From assembly GCA_001303695.1 (NCBI GenBank), contig LJUC01000002.1, forward strand, positions 1 through 42,511: a stretch of DNA of 42,511 bases. Direction: 5' to 3'. Shown here piece after piece: positions 15,962 to 25,395 of this stretch. The position numbers were made by a program, and so were the translations under genes. Positions within the stretch are counted from its first letter, which is position 1, and each line of letters starts with the position of its first letter. The notes beneath the pieces are model-generated. The model worked only from the letters and a program-made list of their open reading frames with translations, was not told where the DNA came from and made no database searches. The DNA comes from Phycisphaerae bacterium SM23_30. GTDB taxonomy: Bacteria > Planctomycetota > Phycisphaerae > Sedimentisphaerales > SM23-30.

Positions 15962-17974
15962 TTAGTTTTTTCGTTTTAACTTAATTAACGTACTCGACCG
16001 GGTTTTTCGCCGATCTACGACAAGATCAAGGGAAATCGCACGAGGGAACTGATGGGGAAAGTTTGCCACAAACTGCTGATAAACAAGTTGAGAGGACAAA
16101 ATACCCACCAAGGCCATATCATCGATTTCCCGAGATTGGTCAACTTTTAGCATCTTTCTGATCAACAAATTAACCTTATCGGCCTTAAACAATCCCGCTT
16201 TTTTTAACATACTTTCCGACAGCATTTCTTTAGTATAGGCGCAAGCATTTTCATTTAAGAGGCTATGTTTAATCGGCGCTCGATAAGGGTGCTTGGCCCG
16301 GCGGATGATTTCTTCAGGTAAAAGCGGGGTAAAGGATTTTTTCAAAATATGCTTTTCATTCAATCCCAGGATTTTCCACCGGGAAGGAACTCGCCCCATG
16401 AATTCCATCAGGTTAGGATCTAAAAAGGGCAGTCTAATTTCAACAGAATTTCCCATCGCCATCCTGTCGCCCTGTGACGAAAGCAGATAATTACTTAAAA
16501 AAAGGACTATTTCCAAATACTGTGCTTGACTCAAACCGTCCCACTGATCGTATGCCGCGGGCAGACTCTGGCGGAGCTGCTCATATCCATTATATGCGCC
16601 GATTTGGGTTTGAAGTTCTTGGGAAAAGAACTTTTTGATATTACTGGTGTTTTCCCATCTGATCAGGTGAGAAAAGAAAGGGTCGTCAATCTGATTTAGT
16701 CCCCGGGAAAAGAACGAATGCAGGGAGCGCTGCAATCTGGGATTTTTAAATATATAGGGGTAAAGTGTGTCAATCAAGGCCGACCGGCGGTCGGAATGGG
16801 GTTGTTTGGCCCAGAAACGTCTCACCTTCGCTTCCCGGAATATATTATAACCACCAAACACCTCATCCGCCCCTTCACCCGTGAGTACGACTTTCAGGGA
16901 GTTTTCCCGTACCAGTCGCGACAACAAAAACAACGGCACCGGGGCGGTTCTCAACAGGGGTTTTTCCGTATGCCAGACTACTTCCGGAAAGACGCTTCCG
17001 ATTTTTTTATTATGGGCGTGAACTTCCCGGTGATTCACTTTCAGGAAAGATACCATCCGATTTTGATGGTCGCCTTCATCAAAAGCCTCTTCTTCAAAGC
17101 GAATGCCGAAAGTGCAGGCCTCGCTATTGAAATTGTTAACAATCAGCGAGGTCACTCCCGAGGAATCCAACCCGCCGCTGAGATAACTTCCCACCGTCAC
17201 ATCGGCCCGCAGGCGAATTCGCACCGCCTCGAGCAATAACTGCCGGATTTGTTCGCTCAACTCATAGGGTGATAAATCCCAATGTTCATATCGCGGATAA
17301 AGAGGAAAGTCCCAGTATCTCTTTACGATAATCTGTCCTTTGGATAATTTAAGATAATGTCCCGGCGGCAGCTCATGGATATTTTTGAAGATTGTGTATC
17401 CAGGCAGGGTGGTCCAAAAAGTAAATATTTGATCCATGGCGATCGGATCAATTTCTCGCGGCACAGACTCGACCATAAAAATCGATTTGATCTCGGAAGA
17501 AAATATCAAGGCATTATTCTGGATTGTATAATGCAAAGGCCGAATACCCACGCGGTCCCGCGCCAGAAACAGTTCCTGCTTTTTTGCATCCCATATAGCC
17601 ATAGCAAACTGACCGTTTAACCGCTCTAGACAGTCAGGACCTTCCTCTTGGTAAAGCTGAAGCACTACTTCGGTGTCAGAGGTAGTATAGAAACTGTACC
17701 CCTTCTCAACTAATTCCTGTTTTAATTCCACATAGTTGTAAACCTCGCCATTATAAATGATCCAGAGGGTTTCATCTTCATTATGAATAGGCTGACAACC
17801 GGAAGAAAGGTCGATAATGCTCAATCGGGCGTGTCCCAGCCCCACTTGGTGATCCAGATAGATACCGGCTTCATCCGGCCCGCGATGATGCAGGGCAGCT
17901 GTCATCCGACGTAACACTTCCAAAGAAATCTCGCCGGAGTTATTTAAAAGACAAATACCGGCAATTCCACACAT
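15962..17974 (-). CDS. Glutamine-hydrolysing asparagine-synthase-like amidotransferase
   Basis: 670 residues. The class II glutaminase domain begins with Cys2 (MCGIAG), the nucleophile after removal of Met, and includes RGPDEAG and YNGEVYNY. The synthetase domain has the PP-loop SGGLDSS at 266-272 and GEGADEVFGGYN further on. Both halves look intact. In exosortase-associated loci a member of this family replaces AsnB and is thought to make an amide on a polysaccharide or small molecule rather than asparagine. It starts 3 nt after the DUF362 stop (TAA CTT ATG), so the two are tightly coupled. A genuine asparagine synthetase cannot be excluded, but location argues against it. Confidence 0.9.
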   Translation of the reverse strand: MCGIAGICLLNNSGEISLEVLRRMTAALHHRGPDEAGIYLDHQVGLGHARLSIIDLSSGCQPIHNEDETLWIIYNGEVYNYVELKQELVEKGYSFYTTSDTEVVLQLYQEEGPDCLERLNGQFAMAIWDAKKQELFLARDRVGIRPLHYTIQNNALIFSSEIKSIFMVESVPREIDPIAMDQIFTFWTTLPGYTIFKNIHELPPGHYLKLSKGQIIVKRYWDFPLYPRYEHWDLSPYELSEQIRQLLLEAVRIRLRADVTVGSYLSGGLDSSGVTSLIVNNFNSEACTFGIRFEEEAFDEGDHQNRMVSFLKVNHREVHAHNKKIGSVFPEVVWHTEKPLLRTAPVPLFLLSRLVRENSLKVVLTGEGADEVFGGYNIFREAKVRRFWAKQPHSDRRSALIDTLYPYIFKNPRLQRSLHSFFSRGLNQIDDPFFSHLIRWENTSNIKKFFSQELQTQIGAYNGYEQLRQSLPAAYDQWDGLSQAQYLEIVLFLSNYLLSSQGDRMAMGNSVEIRLPFLDPNLMEFMGRVPSRWKILGLNEKHILKKSFTPLLPEEIIRRAKHPYRAPIKHSLLNENACAYTKEMLSESMLKKAGLFKADKVNLLIRKMLKVDQSREIDDMALVGILSSQLVYQQFVANFPHQFPRAISLDLVVDRRKTRSSTLIKLKRKN

Positions 17975-17977
17975 AAG

Positions 17978-19243
17978 TTAATGCAACATTCTTAAATAGG
18001 CGTATTTTAAAATATTTTTCCCAGAGGTCCCCCATATTTTTTTGGCTTTTAGGGGTCCTTCGGGACCTTTATGCCAAGCGCCATCGCGGTAACAATATGA
18101 TTCGACAGTTATAATTTTTTCATCTAAGATTCCACCTGATATTTCAGCGCACTTTACCAAATCATAATAAACAGGGCTTGTCATATCATCAGGATTATGG
18201 ATAGAAAGTTTCGAATTGGGATAGAGTAAATATTTGAAAGCATGATAATCCAAAGCGACCGGATCCTCACTTACCAGAACGGCGCGTGTTTGAACCACCG
18301 GAGGTTCCGTTCGGGAACTGAGGCCCACCCATTCGGCGGAGGTAATATTTAAATCGGGCTTTCGAATACTACTCATAAAAACTCCCACGGCTTTCCCCAT
18401 GGCTCCGGGGGCAGGACCTTTTTGCCATTTATTAAAGGCGAAAGCATGAAAATTAAAATAGTCTCCTGTTAAAATCCCGTCATCACGCGGATCGGGTCCT
18501 CCGCTTAAATCAACCACGCCAAAAAGGTTTTTTACCGAACTGGTTGCCCCACAGTAAGTGCTGTGATGATTTAAGGCGGCAAAATTCACCCATTTTAAAG
18601 GTTGTCCGGTAAAGGAATCTCTTTCCCACACTCCGTTTTTAAAATCAACCATAGTTTCCTGGTCGGTCTTAAAAATCGGATACGTCATTATCGTCGAACG
18701 TAGCTGCTCCCCTTCGACATCGTTGTCACAAGATATCAAGGTTGTTCCCATCGAACCATCACAATAAACATAGCCATTTCCCTCGGCCGGATTGGAGACC
18801 CTGCGGCTTCCATAACAAACATCGAGCCAATGACAGACGGTAAACTGCGGACCATATTTTTCTTTCAAGCGTCGGGAAAGATCATTCATATTGTCAACCT
18901 GAGCCACATCGGAATTACGTACGAAACGGCGCGACCAGGCGGCATTCTCCGACAACCAGGGTTCTGCCCCACGATGACAGTTATCCGCCAATACCACCTC
19001 ACCTTTAAATCCGCCCGTTCGATTCATAATAAAATCCACAAGGGCCGCCAGCGCCGCCAAATTTGCAGCGCCCTGATTCCACCACTGGGTATTTGGCTTA
19101 ACGATAACCACATCCTCAAGACCAATATATTGTTGTATACCACCCATCCTATCGATTAATTTTTGTAAATTTGCACCAGGAGGACCGCCGTATGCCCGAT
19201 ATATAGTGCCCGGCGCCCGGAGAGGATGGTTTAAATTATACAT
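17978..19243 (-). CDS. DUF362-family protein
   Basis: 421 residues. Features I associate with DUF362 are VVIVKPNTQW at 45-54, SSVKNLFGVVDLSGG at 235-249 and SEDPVALDYHAFKYLL at 325-340. There is no signal peptide, transmembrane helix or ferredoxin-type Cys cluster, unlike some DUF362 proteins. Histidines and aspartates cluster in LADNCHRG (about 85-92) and NHHSTYCG (about 225-232), which could form a metal or phosphate site. The family's biochemical role is not established. Its place between the ACP and the AsnB-like gene, 3 nt from the latter, suggests that it acts in the same small-molecule pathway. ATG start with only a weak GAG ribosome-binding site. Confidence 0.75.
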   Translation of the reverse strand: MYNLNHPLRAPGTIYRAYGGPPGANLQKLIDRMGGIQQYIGLEDVVIVKPNTQWWNQGAANLAALAALVDFIMNRTGGFKGEVVLADNCHRGAEPWLSENAAWSRRFVRNSDVAQVDNMNDLSRRLKEKYGPQFTVCHWLDVCYGSRRVSNPAEGNGYVYCDGSMGTTLISCDNDVEGEQLRSTIMTYPIFKTDQETMVDFKNGVWERDSFTGQPLKWVNFAALNHHSTYCGATSSVKNLFGVVDLSGGPDPRDDGILTGDYFNFHAFAFNKWQKGPAPGAMGKAVGVFMSSIRKPDLNITSAEWVGLSSRTEPPVVQTRAVLVSEDPVALDYHAFKYLLYPNSKLSIHNPDDMTSPVYYDLVKCAEISGGILDEKIITVESYCYRDGAWHKGPEGPLKAKKIWGTSGKNILKYAYLRMLH

Positions 19244-19361
19244 TACAACTCATATAATGGAAAAAATTAATTCGACTATGAAAATTAAACACAATTCTAT
19301 CTTAAAATTTTTCGTTATACATTGGGATGGGAATAAATAAATGTTACTTATCTTTTTAGGC

Positions 19362-19610
19362 CTACACGTCAGACAGTTTCTTTTCCAAATAACGGACAAT
19401 ACTATTCAAACGGTCCATGTTTTCCGGTATTAATTCATCATCCTCAACGGTTATATCATAGGTTTCTTCCAGAAAAGCAACCAACTCCAGGATACCCGTT
19501 GAATCTACAATCCCGTCTTCTAAAAACGAAGTATCCTCAGTCAGCTGTGCATCATCTCCAAAGAGGAAATTCTCGATGATGAATGACCGCACTGCTTCAA
19601 GGTAAGCCAT
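19362..19610 (-). CDS. Acyl carrier protein
   Basis: 82 residues, acidic and helical, the usual size of a free carrier protein. The phosphopantetheine site is Ser37 in GIVDSTGILELV; the motif is DST rather than the DSL of fatty-acid ACPs, which is common in specialised carriers. ATG has a strong AAGGAG nine nt upstream. The acyl ligase 3.4 kb downstream in the same gene run is the probable loading enzyme, and the aminotransferase or amidotransferases may act on the tethered acid. No ketosynthase or condensation enzyme is visible, so chain extension on this carrier is not supported here. Confidence 0.92.
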   Translation of the reverse strand: MAYLEAVRSFIIENFLFGDDAQLTEDTSFLEDGIVDSTGILELVAFLEETYDITVEDDELIPENMDRLNSIVRYLEKKLSDV

Positions 19611-19657
19611 ATTTTAAACTCCTTCTTTCTCGGGTGTAAATCCTTTGTTGCCACGTT

Positions 19658-20173
19658 CTATGTTTTTGGGGTTGGATTTTGCGATTTTTTTCTAAGGGGG
19701 CGAAGCCCACTAACAAATTCTTCATACGAATGCTCAGCGGTAAGAGGTACGGTAATCCGGGCCAAAGGTCCAGCCTGGGGCGGTCCCCAAAAAGTCTCCG
19801 GCGGTACATCCCGCGTCACTACGGTTCCGGCCTTGATTACGGCGCCTCTGCCGATCCGCACTTTGGGAAGTATCACGCAATGGGGACCGATAAAAACATT
19901 TTCCTCAATAGACACCGGGCCGGCGAACTCTCTCGATCTTTGAGAACCCCAATAAAAATGGGTAAAGATCGAGGTCCGCAGTCCGATACTGGAGTTATCC
20001 CCAATGGTCACCGCCTCCGGATGCAATTCATCGATATAAACCCAACGGCTGATCCAGACATTTTTACCCATATGAACGCCGCGTAATTTATGAAGCCAGG
20101 TTCTAATATGAAAACCCCCAGGCGCCGTAAAAGCCAATCTATGTAAAAATCTTTGAAAAACACCTCTTAGCAT
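19658..20173 (-). CDS. Left-handed beta-helix (hexapeptide) acyltransferase
   Basis: 171 residues. Hexapeptide repeats run from about 55 to 125 (VTIGDNSSIG, VSIEENVFIG, VRIGRGAVIKAGTVVT), and the WcaF/CysE-like end VTRDVPPETFWG leads into a short helical tail. His72 in IFTHFYW is in the place of the catalytic histidine of these enzymes. Members acetylate sugars of exopolysaccharides using acetyl-CoA. It lies 47 nt upstream of the ACP gene, so an acyl-ACP donor is also conceivable. The C-terminus is basic and proline-rich. The acceptor sugar is unknown. Confidence 0.88.
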   Translation of the reverse strand: MLRGVFQRFLHRLAFTAPGGFHIRTWLHKLRGVHMGKNVWISRWVYIDELHPEAVTIGDNSSIGLRTSIFTHFYWGSQRSREFAGPVSIEENVFIGPHCVILPKVRIGRGAVIKAGTVVTRDVPPETFWGPPQAGPLARITVPLTAEHSYEEFVSGLRPLRKKSQNPTPKT

Positions 20174-20266
20174 TGATATAATCCATAATCAAATTTTTGA
20201 TCAGCCTTTTGATGTTAAGCCGTCATACTTTCCGAGCATTTATTTAATTCTTCTCAGACATTTATT

Positions 20267-22525
20267 TCAGTTCTTTTTGTCACTGCACAATTCGGCCAGC
20301 AGGTCAAAATATCTTTCCTGATAAACATCCCAAGAATTTTTTTGGATAAATTTCAATCCATTTTCAACCAGCCGCTTTCTTAACGGTGCATCTTTGATGA
20401 GTAAAAGAAGACAGCGGGCCAGGTCTTTTTCATCGCCCGACCTAAAGAATTGAATCTCCGAATCATTAAAATAAAATTGGTCGATCTTGGTATCGGCAGC
20501 TACTACCGGAACCCCGAGCGACATGAATTCTAATATTTTGGTGCTGAACGCCTCGTTGCCGAACAAATCTTTTCTCTTGGGCACTACTCCAATATCGGCT
20601 TGCGCCATAGTATCCGCAATTTGTTCTAAAGGTAAGAAATCCTTGAAAAACACCCTATTTTCCAAAGCCAAATCTTTTGCCAGTTTTACAAGATCCAATT
20701 GCTGAGGTCCGTTTCCATAAATATGGAATTCCAACTGGGGGGCCTGATATTTGATAAGGTCCAAAGCTCGCAAGGCCACATCAAGACCCTGGTGATGATT
20801 TAACGTGCCCGGATACATCATAATGAATTTATCTTTTTTGGACGTTTTCGACCGTCGATAAAAAATATTCTGATCAGGATAATTAAGAAAGACCTTACAT
20901 TTTTCCTCCCGAACGGAACGGGACACCAGCACCTGCCGCCAAAGATCGTTGGCGATAATAACATGATGTGAAAAGGCGATAGAAGCCTTTTCCAACAAAA
21001 CCAAACACTTGTAAAAAAAGGAATTTTGGGAAACTCCAAACTTACAGGCATAAAACTCGGGAACGATATCATGAATATCCAATATAACTTTCGCTCCCAT
21101 CCATTTGGGTAACAAAGCGGCGAACACTTCAAAATCAGGTATCGAATGCATATGGATAACGTCGTAACGATTTTTCCAGTGCTTGACTCCCAGATAAGCG
21201 GCTGAACCGACTAAGAAACGCATCAACTTGTACAAATATGTTGATTTAGCTTGTTCGTCAATAATCCTTTTTTGAATTCGGTAAATGTTCACCCCTTTGA
21301 TGGTTTCGCGGCGGGGCTGGCCCGGTTGCCTCAAGGCGATAACATCCACTTGGTTTCCGTGTTGAGTCAGAGCTTCGGCATATCTCTTTACACGGTTATC
21401 GAGTTCGTAAAATGTGTAAGCCACCATACATACTTTCATAGGGCATTTTACCGCCCGACTTTGACCTACAGATAACTGAATACCTTTTCGGCGGTCACTT
21501 ACCACACGTTTCGAAAGCCTGGTGGATGATCGGGAACTCCCATCTAATGTTAACCGACAGGAACGACAGAGAAGTTTGGTATCATAACATTTCCATTCAC
21601 CTTTACCGCTCATTTTCTCAGAAGTTCGACGCCAAAATCGCGCCATTTCCCGAGGCAACACATACCAATAATCTCCCTTATATTTATCCTTAATGTAGGT
21701 GAGTAATTCTTCATAAAACCTAACCGGGTATTCATTAAAAACCAAAGGGCTCGGTCCCATATTCATATAATCAGGATGGGTAATCAAGAGGGCCATCCCG
21801 CCGTGTGCTGCGATCCAGTCCAGTTTAGCTTTCCATACGTCAATGTTATTCTCCCCCAAAAGGACAAATAACGAGAAATCTTGAGCCAGCGTGTAGGGTA
21901 ATTCCACATAACTATTTCCCGAGTTTTGATCGGTCACTAAAAAAGGAAATATGGAACTTACGCCACAAGATTGAGGCTCGAAAGGATCGGTATCAGTAGT
22001 AGAAGCATCGTACTCAATATCCAACTGATGAATCCATTTGAGATTATGATGCATAGCAGGTGAGCGAAATCCCACCGCATGGTATTTCTTCAGATATTGA
22101 TTGATGTCTGGTACCCGTTGGCAAAATATTTTCAGGGATTGAAAAAGCCTGCCATCATGTTTCAGGCCATGGATGCCTACTTCAAAATCGTTTGCCTGTA
22201 TTTGCTTAATAACATCAGGCAAAATGGCATAACGCTCCGGCGTGAAATTAAAACTGGAACAAAAGCCCAGGCGCTTTTCTAATTGCATTAATTTCAAGCA
22301 CCGTTCCTGACCTTTGGCGGTCTCTACGTCATGGGTGAGAACCAGGGCGAATTTTTTTCCCTTGGGCCAGCCGGTCCACCCCAAAGGCGTGGCCGCGGCT
22401 TTTTCATAAATCGGCCAAACAGCGCGAAAACGGGATCGCTTCTGTTGAGCGACTACTTGTCGTATGGCAATCAAAAACCGCTTCGGAATATATGATTTGA
22501 GATTATAATAAATCCAATTCCTCAC
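20267..22525 (-). CDS. Fusion of polysaccharide deacetylase-like domain and GT4 glycosyltransferase
   Basis: 752 residues. Residues about 55-300 resemble the NodB-like deacetylases of EPS loci: LTHDVE at 63-68, GIHGLKHDG at 117-125, FRSPAMHHN at 153-161 and LLITHPDY at 247-254. Residues 363-752 are a GT4 (GT-B fold) enzyme that begins with its own MKVCMVAYTFYELDNRV and has the donor-site EAFSTKILEFMSLGVPVV at 658-675. The 60-residue linker between them is basic and Ser/Arg-rich and looks non-conserved. The GT4 half is a close paralogue of the next gene upstream. The start is GTG with no clear ribosome-binding site. The joined function could be deacetylation and transfer of an amino sugar, but a recent accidental join is possible. 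Confidence 0.85.
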   Translation of the reverse strand: MRNWIYYNLKSYIPKRFLIAIRQVVAQQKRSRFRAVWPIYEKAAATPLGWTGWPKGKKFALVLTHDVETAKGQERCLKLMQLEKRLGFCSSFNFTPERYAILPDVIKQIQANDFEVGIHGLKHDGRLFQSLKIFCQRVPDINQYLKKYHAVGFRSPAMHHNLKWIHQLDIEYDASTTDTDPFEPQSCGVSSIFPFLVTDQNSGNSYVELPYTLAQDFSLFVLLGENNIDVWKAKLDWIAAHGGMALLITHPDYMNMGPSPLVFNEYPVRFYEELLTYIKDKYKGDYWYVLPREMARFWRRTSEKMSGKGEWKCYDTKLLCRSCRLTLDGSSRSSTRLSKRVVSDRRKGIQLSVGQSRAVKCPMKVCMVAYTFYELDNRVKRYAEALTQHGNQVDVIALRQPGQPRRETIKGVNIYRIQKRIIDEQAKSTYLYKLMRFLVGSAAYLGVKHWKNRYDVIHMHSIPDFEVFAALLPKWMGAKVILDIHDIVPEFYACKFGVSQNSFFYKCLVLLEKASIAFSHHVIIANDLWRQVLVSRSVREEKCKVFLNYPDQNIFYRRSKTSKKDKFIMMYPGTLNHHQGLDVALRALDLIKYQAPQLEFHIYGNGPQQLDLVKLAKDLALENRVFFKDFLPLEQIADTMAQADIGVVPKRKDLFGNEAFSTKILEFMSLGVPVVAADTKIDQFYFNDSEIQFFRSGDEKDLARCLLLLIKDAPLRKRLVENGLKFIQKNSWDVYQERYFDLLAELCSDKKN

Positions 22526-22590
22526 TATTTCTATCCAATGCTTTTAAATCGATTTGAAGCGATCTTAAAAAACGAACAAATAATTAACAA

Positions 22591-23766
22591 CTAACCTGCA
22601 AGTTGATCGACGATGCGATAATATTCTTTTTTTCGGACAGACCAATTATTTTGAGCCAGAAATTGCCGCGACTGTTTTACCAAGGATTCTCTGGTTTTTT
22701 TATCTTTATAAAGATTGACAATACACTTGGCTAAATCCATATGATTTTCCGGCTCAAAAAACATGATCATTGAATCATCAAAATAATGAAGGTCGATTTT
22801 GGTTCTTGACGCCACCACCGGCAGTCCCGCCGCCATAAAGTCAAATATCTTGGTGCTGAACGCCTCGGAAGAAAAAATACCGTTACGCTTGGGTACCACG
22901 CCTATATAGGCATTTTCATAAATCTTCGCAAGCTCTTCATGATGCACTGGCTCGAACAATTCCACCTTGCCGTTCAGATTTAATTTTTCTATCAATGCAT
23001 GAAGTTCCTGATAGTAATCTGCGTTTCCTGCCAGGCCATATATATGCAGTCGTGCTTGAGGGATTTTTTTTGTAACTAACGGCATGGCTTTTATGGCGAT
23101 ATCAACACCATGAAGATGAGAGATAGTACCGGGATAGACAATCGTAAAATATTTTTTGGTCGTGTGCGGCACCGACTTTTTTATCAATTCCCATCTCGGA
23201 TAATTTAAGATAGCACAAAATTTATGAGGCGACTTTTTTGAACGTGACCGAAGCTTTTTTACCCACAGATCGTTAGCCACAATTACGTAATCCGCAAAAG
23301 ACACCGATAACTTCTCAACTTTCAGCGCTAATTGAGCCAGAAAAGAATCACTGCTTTTATTAAACTTTTGGCAATAAAATTCTGGAAAAATATCGTGTAT
23401 ATCCAGAATAACTTTAGCTCCTAGCAGCTTTGGTAAAAAGGCCATAAACACAAGCCAATCGGGAACATTGTGAATATGAATGATTCTATAAGACCGTCTT
23501 AAATGCTGCCATAAAAGGAATAAACAGCCTATAAGGAAAAATGTCATCATCTTATATAAATAACTAAAGATACTCTGTTCGTTATGGTTTCTACTTTGAA
23601 TGCTATACAAATCAACTCCTTTTAGTCGCATAAATCTCTTAGTTTTTGTCGCTTTTTTAAGACCTATAAAATCTACTCGGCATCCACGTTCTACCAAGGA
23701 TTCCGCATAATTTATAATCCGATGATCGGTTTGGTAATATGAATATGCCACCATGCATACATTCAT
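22591..23766 (-). CDS. GT4 family glycosyltransferase
   Basis: 391 residues, GT-B fold. The N-terminus MNVCMVAYSYYQTDHRI and the segments VILDIHDIFPEFY and SSEAFSTKIFDFMAAGLPVV match the C-terminal half of the adjacent fusion protein closely, so the two are tandem paralogues. The E of SSEAFS is the expected donor-phosphate-binding residue. No transmembrane helix is certain, although residues near 75-85 are hydrophobic and may associate with the membrane. It probably adds one sugar of the repeat unit from a nucleotide-sugar donor in the cytoplasm. ATG has AAGGA about 10 nt upstream. Donor and acceptor are unknown. Confidence 0.92.
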   Translation of the reverse strand: MNVCMVAYSYYQTDHRIINYAESLVERGCRVDFIGLKKATKTKRFMRLKGVDLYSIQSRNHNEQSIFSYLYKMMTFFLIGCLFLLWQHLRRSYRIIHIHNVPDWLVFMAFLPKLLGAKVILDIHDIFPEFYCQKFNKSSDSFLAQLALKVEKLSVSFADYVIVANDLWVKKLRSRSKKSPHKFCAILNYPRWELIKKSVPHTTKKYFTIVYPGTISHLHGVDIAIKAMPLVTKKIPQARLHIYGLAGNADYYQELHALIEKLNLNGKVELFEPVHHEELAKIYENAYIGVVPKRNGIFSSEAFSTKIFDFMAAGLPVVASRTKIDLHYFDDSMIMFFEPENHMDLAKCIVNLYKDKKTRESLVKQSRQFLAQNNWSVRKKEYYRIVDQLAG

Positions 23767-23887
23767 GTTTTTAATATCCTTCCCTGATTTTGCTAACGTC
23801 CAGACACATATGCAATAATAGAATATTTAATAGATGCTGTTTTTTCCCAAAATACACATGATATTAATTGATATTATAATTTCATAC

Positions 23888-24799
23888 TTACGGTTTGATT
23901 GCTCTTACTAAAAGAGAAGTAACAAATAAGTTTCTATCACCTGTTACTACCTCCGCCACGATAGCCAAAGGCAATATCGTCAGGGCAATGATTGCCTTTA
24001 ATTTCGAGTCCAACAAGTCACGACAAAGACCTTTGGGTCTAGCGTTATCAATTAGAATTTCCTGGAAACCCATCTTTACAAGATATTGCGTTATCGTAAA
24101 ACGATTAAAGGCATACATCCCTATACAAGAATCATCAAAACGTTTTATCCCTCTCCAGAAAATACTAAGCCAATAAAAAACTTTACGTAATAATATATGT
24201 AAGTTGGCGTTGGTAAATTTTAAAAATATCGCCCCGCCAGGCCTTAAATTTTCGTAGGCTTTCCTTAAAGCGACGTACGGATTTTCCAGATGCTCCAGAA
24301 CATTCCATAGGGTTACAACATCAAAATAATTTTTCGAATATCGAGCTTGCTCAAAACTTCCCTTAAATACATCTATGTCAAATTTACTTTTAGCAAACTG
24401 CGCCAGTTCCGGATTTAACTCAACTCCGAAAACCTTCCAGCCTTGTTCACGGCAGAGGCCGAGGAAGTAGCCGTGTCCTGAACCGACATCTAAAATACGA
24501 TTATACTTGCGAAAAAGAGAAACAGCTTCACCATAACGCTTAAACAACTTCTTTCTCTGGTTGGTTAAGTCTGCCGGATAGGACGAGTGGATTGCACTAT
24601 GGTGATCTTTCCGTGAAACCTTTCGATATTGAAGATAACGGTAGATCAAGCCGCAGTGGCTGCAACGGACAATATCACCGGGTCTGCCGTCAGAATATTT
24701 ACCGGCCCGAACAATTACTTTTATATCTTGAGATTGACATAAATTACAGCCGGGCTCTGTAAATGAGATCGTCAACACTAAATTCCCACAAACTCCCAC
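23888..24799 (-). CDS. Class I SAM methyltransferase with N-terminal zinc ribbon
   Basis: 303 residues. A Cys4 zinc ribbon (C18/C21 and C46/C49) precedes the Rossmann methyltransferase domain with motif I ILDVGSGHGYF at 101-111, the acidic VFGVELN strand end and FDVVTLWNVLEHLENP. The C-terminal part is hydrophobic (about 268-295) and may sit on the membrane. Zinc-ribbon methyltransferases of this shape are common in sugar and O-antigen clusters, where they methylate deoxysugars or carrier-bound glycans. The start could be GTG at 24799 or at 24778. It is the last of a tightly packed group with the Cys-rich and DegT genes. The substrate is unknown. Confidence 0.88.
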   Translation of the reverse strand: MGVCGNLVLTISFTEPGCNLCQSQDIKVIVRAGKYSDGRPGDIVRCSHCGLIYRYLQYRKVSRKDHHSAIHSSYPADLTNQRKKLFKRYGEAVSLFRKYNRILDVGSGHGYFLGLCREQGWKVFGVELNPELAQFAKSKFDIDVFKGSFEQARYSKNYFDVVTLWNVLEHLENPYVALRKAYENLRPGGAIFLKFTNANLHILLRKVFYWLSIFWRGIKRFDDSCIGMYAFNRFTITQYLVKMGFQEILIDNARPKGLCRDLLDSKLKAIIALTILPLAIVAEVVTGDRNLFVTSLLVRAIKP

Positions 24800-24865
24800 G
24801 ATGAAAGATACTTCAACTCACCAACGGCACCACTTAAAAAGAGATTATATGTAAATCTCATCCAA

Positions 24866-25366
24866 CTATGCTTCTTTCTTAATTTTTTCCAGCCATGAGG
24901 TATGCCAGAAGAAGAAACAATTTCGATCACAACTGACCTTATAGAGTCGCTGTCGGCCGCTGCAGAGCACCCCCTCAAGGATCACCGTATTTCGGCACCT
25001 ACATATTTTTTGGCGAGCTTCGTCAAAAAAGTAATCAATAACTTTCAAAACTATATATGTATTTCCACAGTGTTCATACATCTCATCGATGAACAAGCAC
25101 CCCCGGTACTTCTCTCGATCATCAAGCATGTTTTTTATTTCATCCTTAGACCGCACCCTCACCAAATCGCCCGAACGAATATCGCACGTCGTCTTCTCGA
25201 TAAGCGTGCCTGTTTGTCTTTTTGGTTTGAATATTCTCATAATCCTGTTTTTTAAGTATATGGCGTTTCTCTTAGTTTTGCGCAGAATTTTCACCCGTAT
25301 TTGTAAAATACTATTTATTGGGGACAATTTTTGACCCAGATCAGAAACGCATTCTACTTGACACAT
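24866..25366 (-). CDS. Cysteine-rich protein of uncharacterised family, copy 1
   Basis: 166 residues. The first 60 are basic and not shared with the second copy at 26648-26989. The rest aligns with that copy along its length at roughly 40 % identity by eye, keeping C90, C100, C135, C146, C150, H155 and the ends RGCLF, FFDEARQK and WLEK. The CDRNC-x3-WH-x3-WLEK ending is distinctive. From memory it resembles an unnamed family of small proteins with a C-x3-C-x2-FW-x3-WL ending in actinobacteria and proteobacteria; no function is known to me. The conserved Cys/His set suggests a metal or disulphide site. ATG has AAGGAG about 8 nt upstream. Confidence 0.75.
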   Translation of the reverse strand: MCQVECVSDLGQKLSPINSILQIRVKILRKTKRNAIYLKNRIMRIFKPKRQTGTLIEKTTCDIRSGDLVRVRSKDEIKNMLDDREKYRGCLFIDEMYEHCGNTYIVLKVIDYFFDEARQKICRCRNTVILEGVLCSGRQRLYKVSCDRNCFFFWHTSWLEKIKKEA

Positions 25367-25395
25367 TAATCGTGCTCCTTACATATATGTGCAAC

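Noticed and set aside
16718-17239. 173-codon plus-strand frame inside the AsnB-like gene
   Set aside because: Antisense shadow of a gene with intact catalytic motifs in the other strand.
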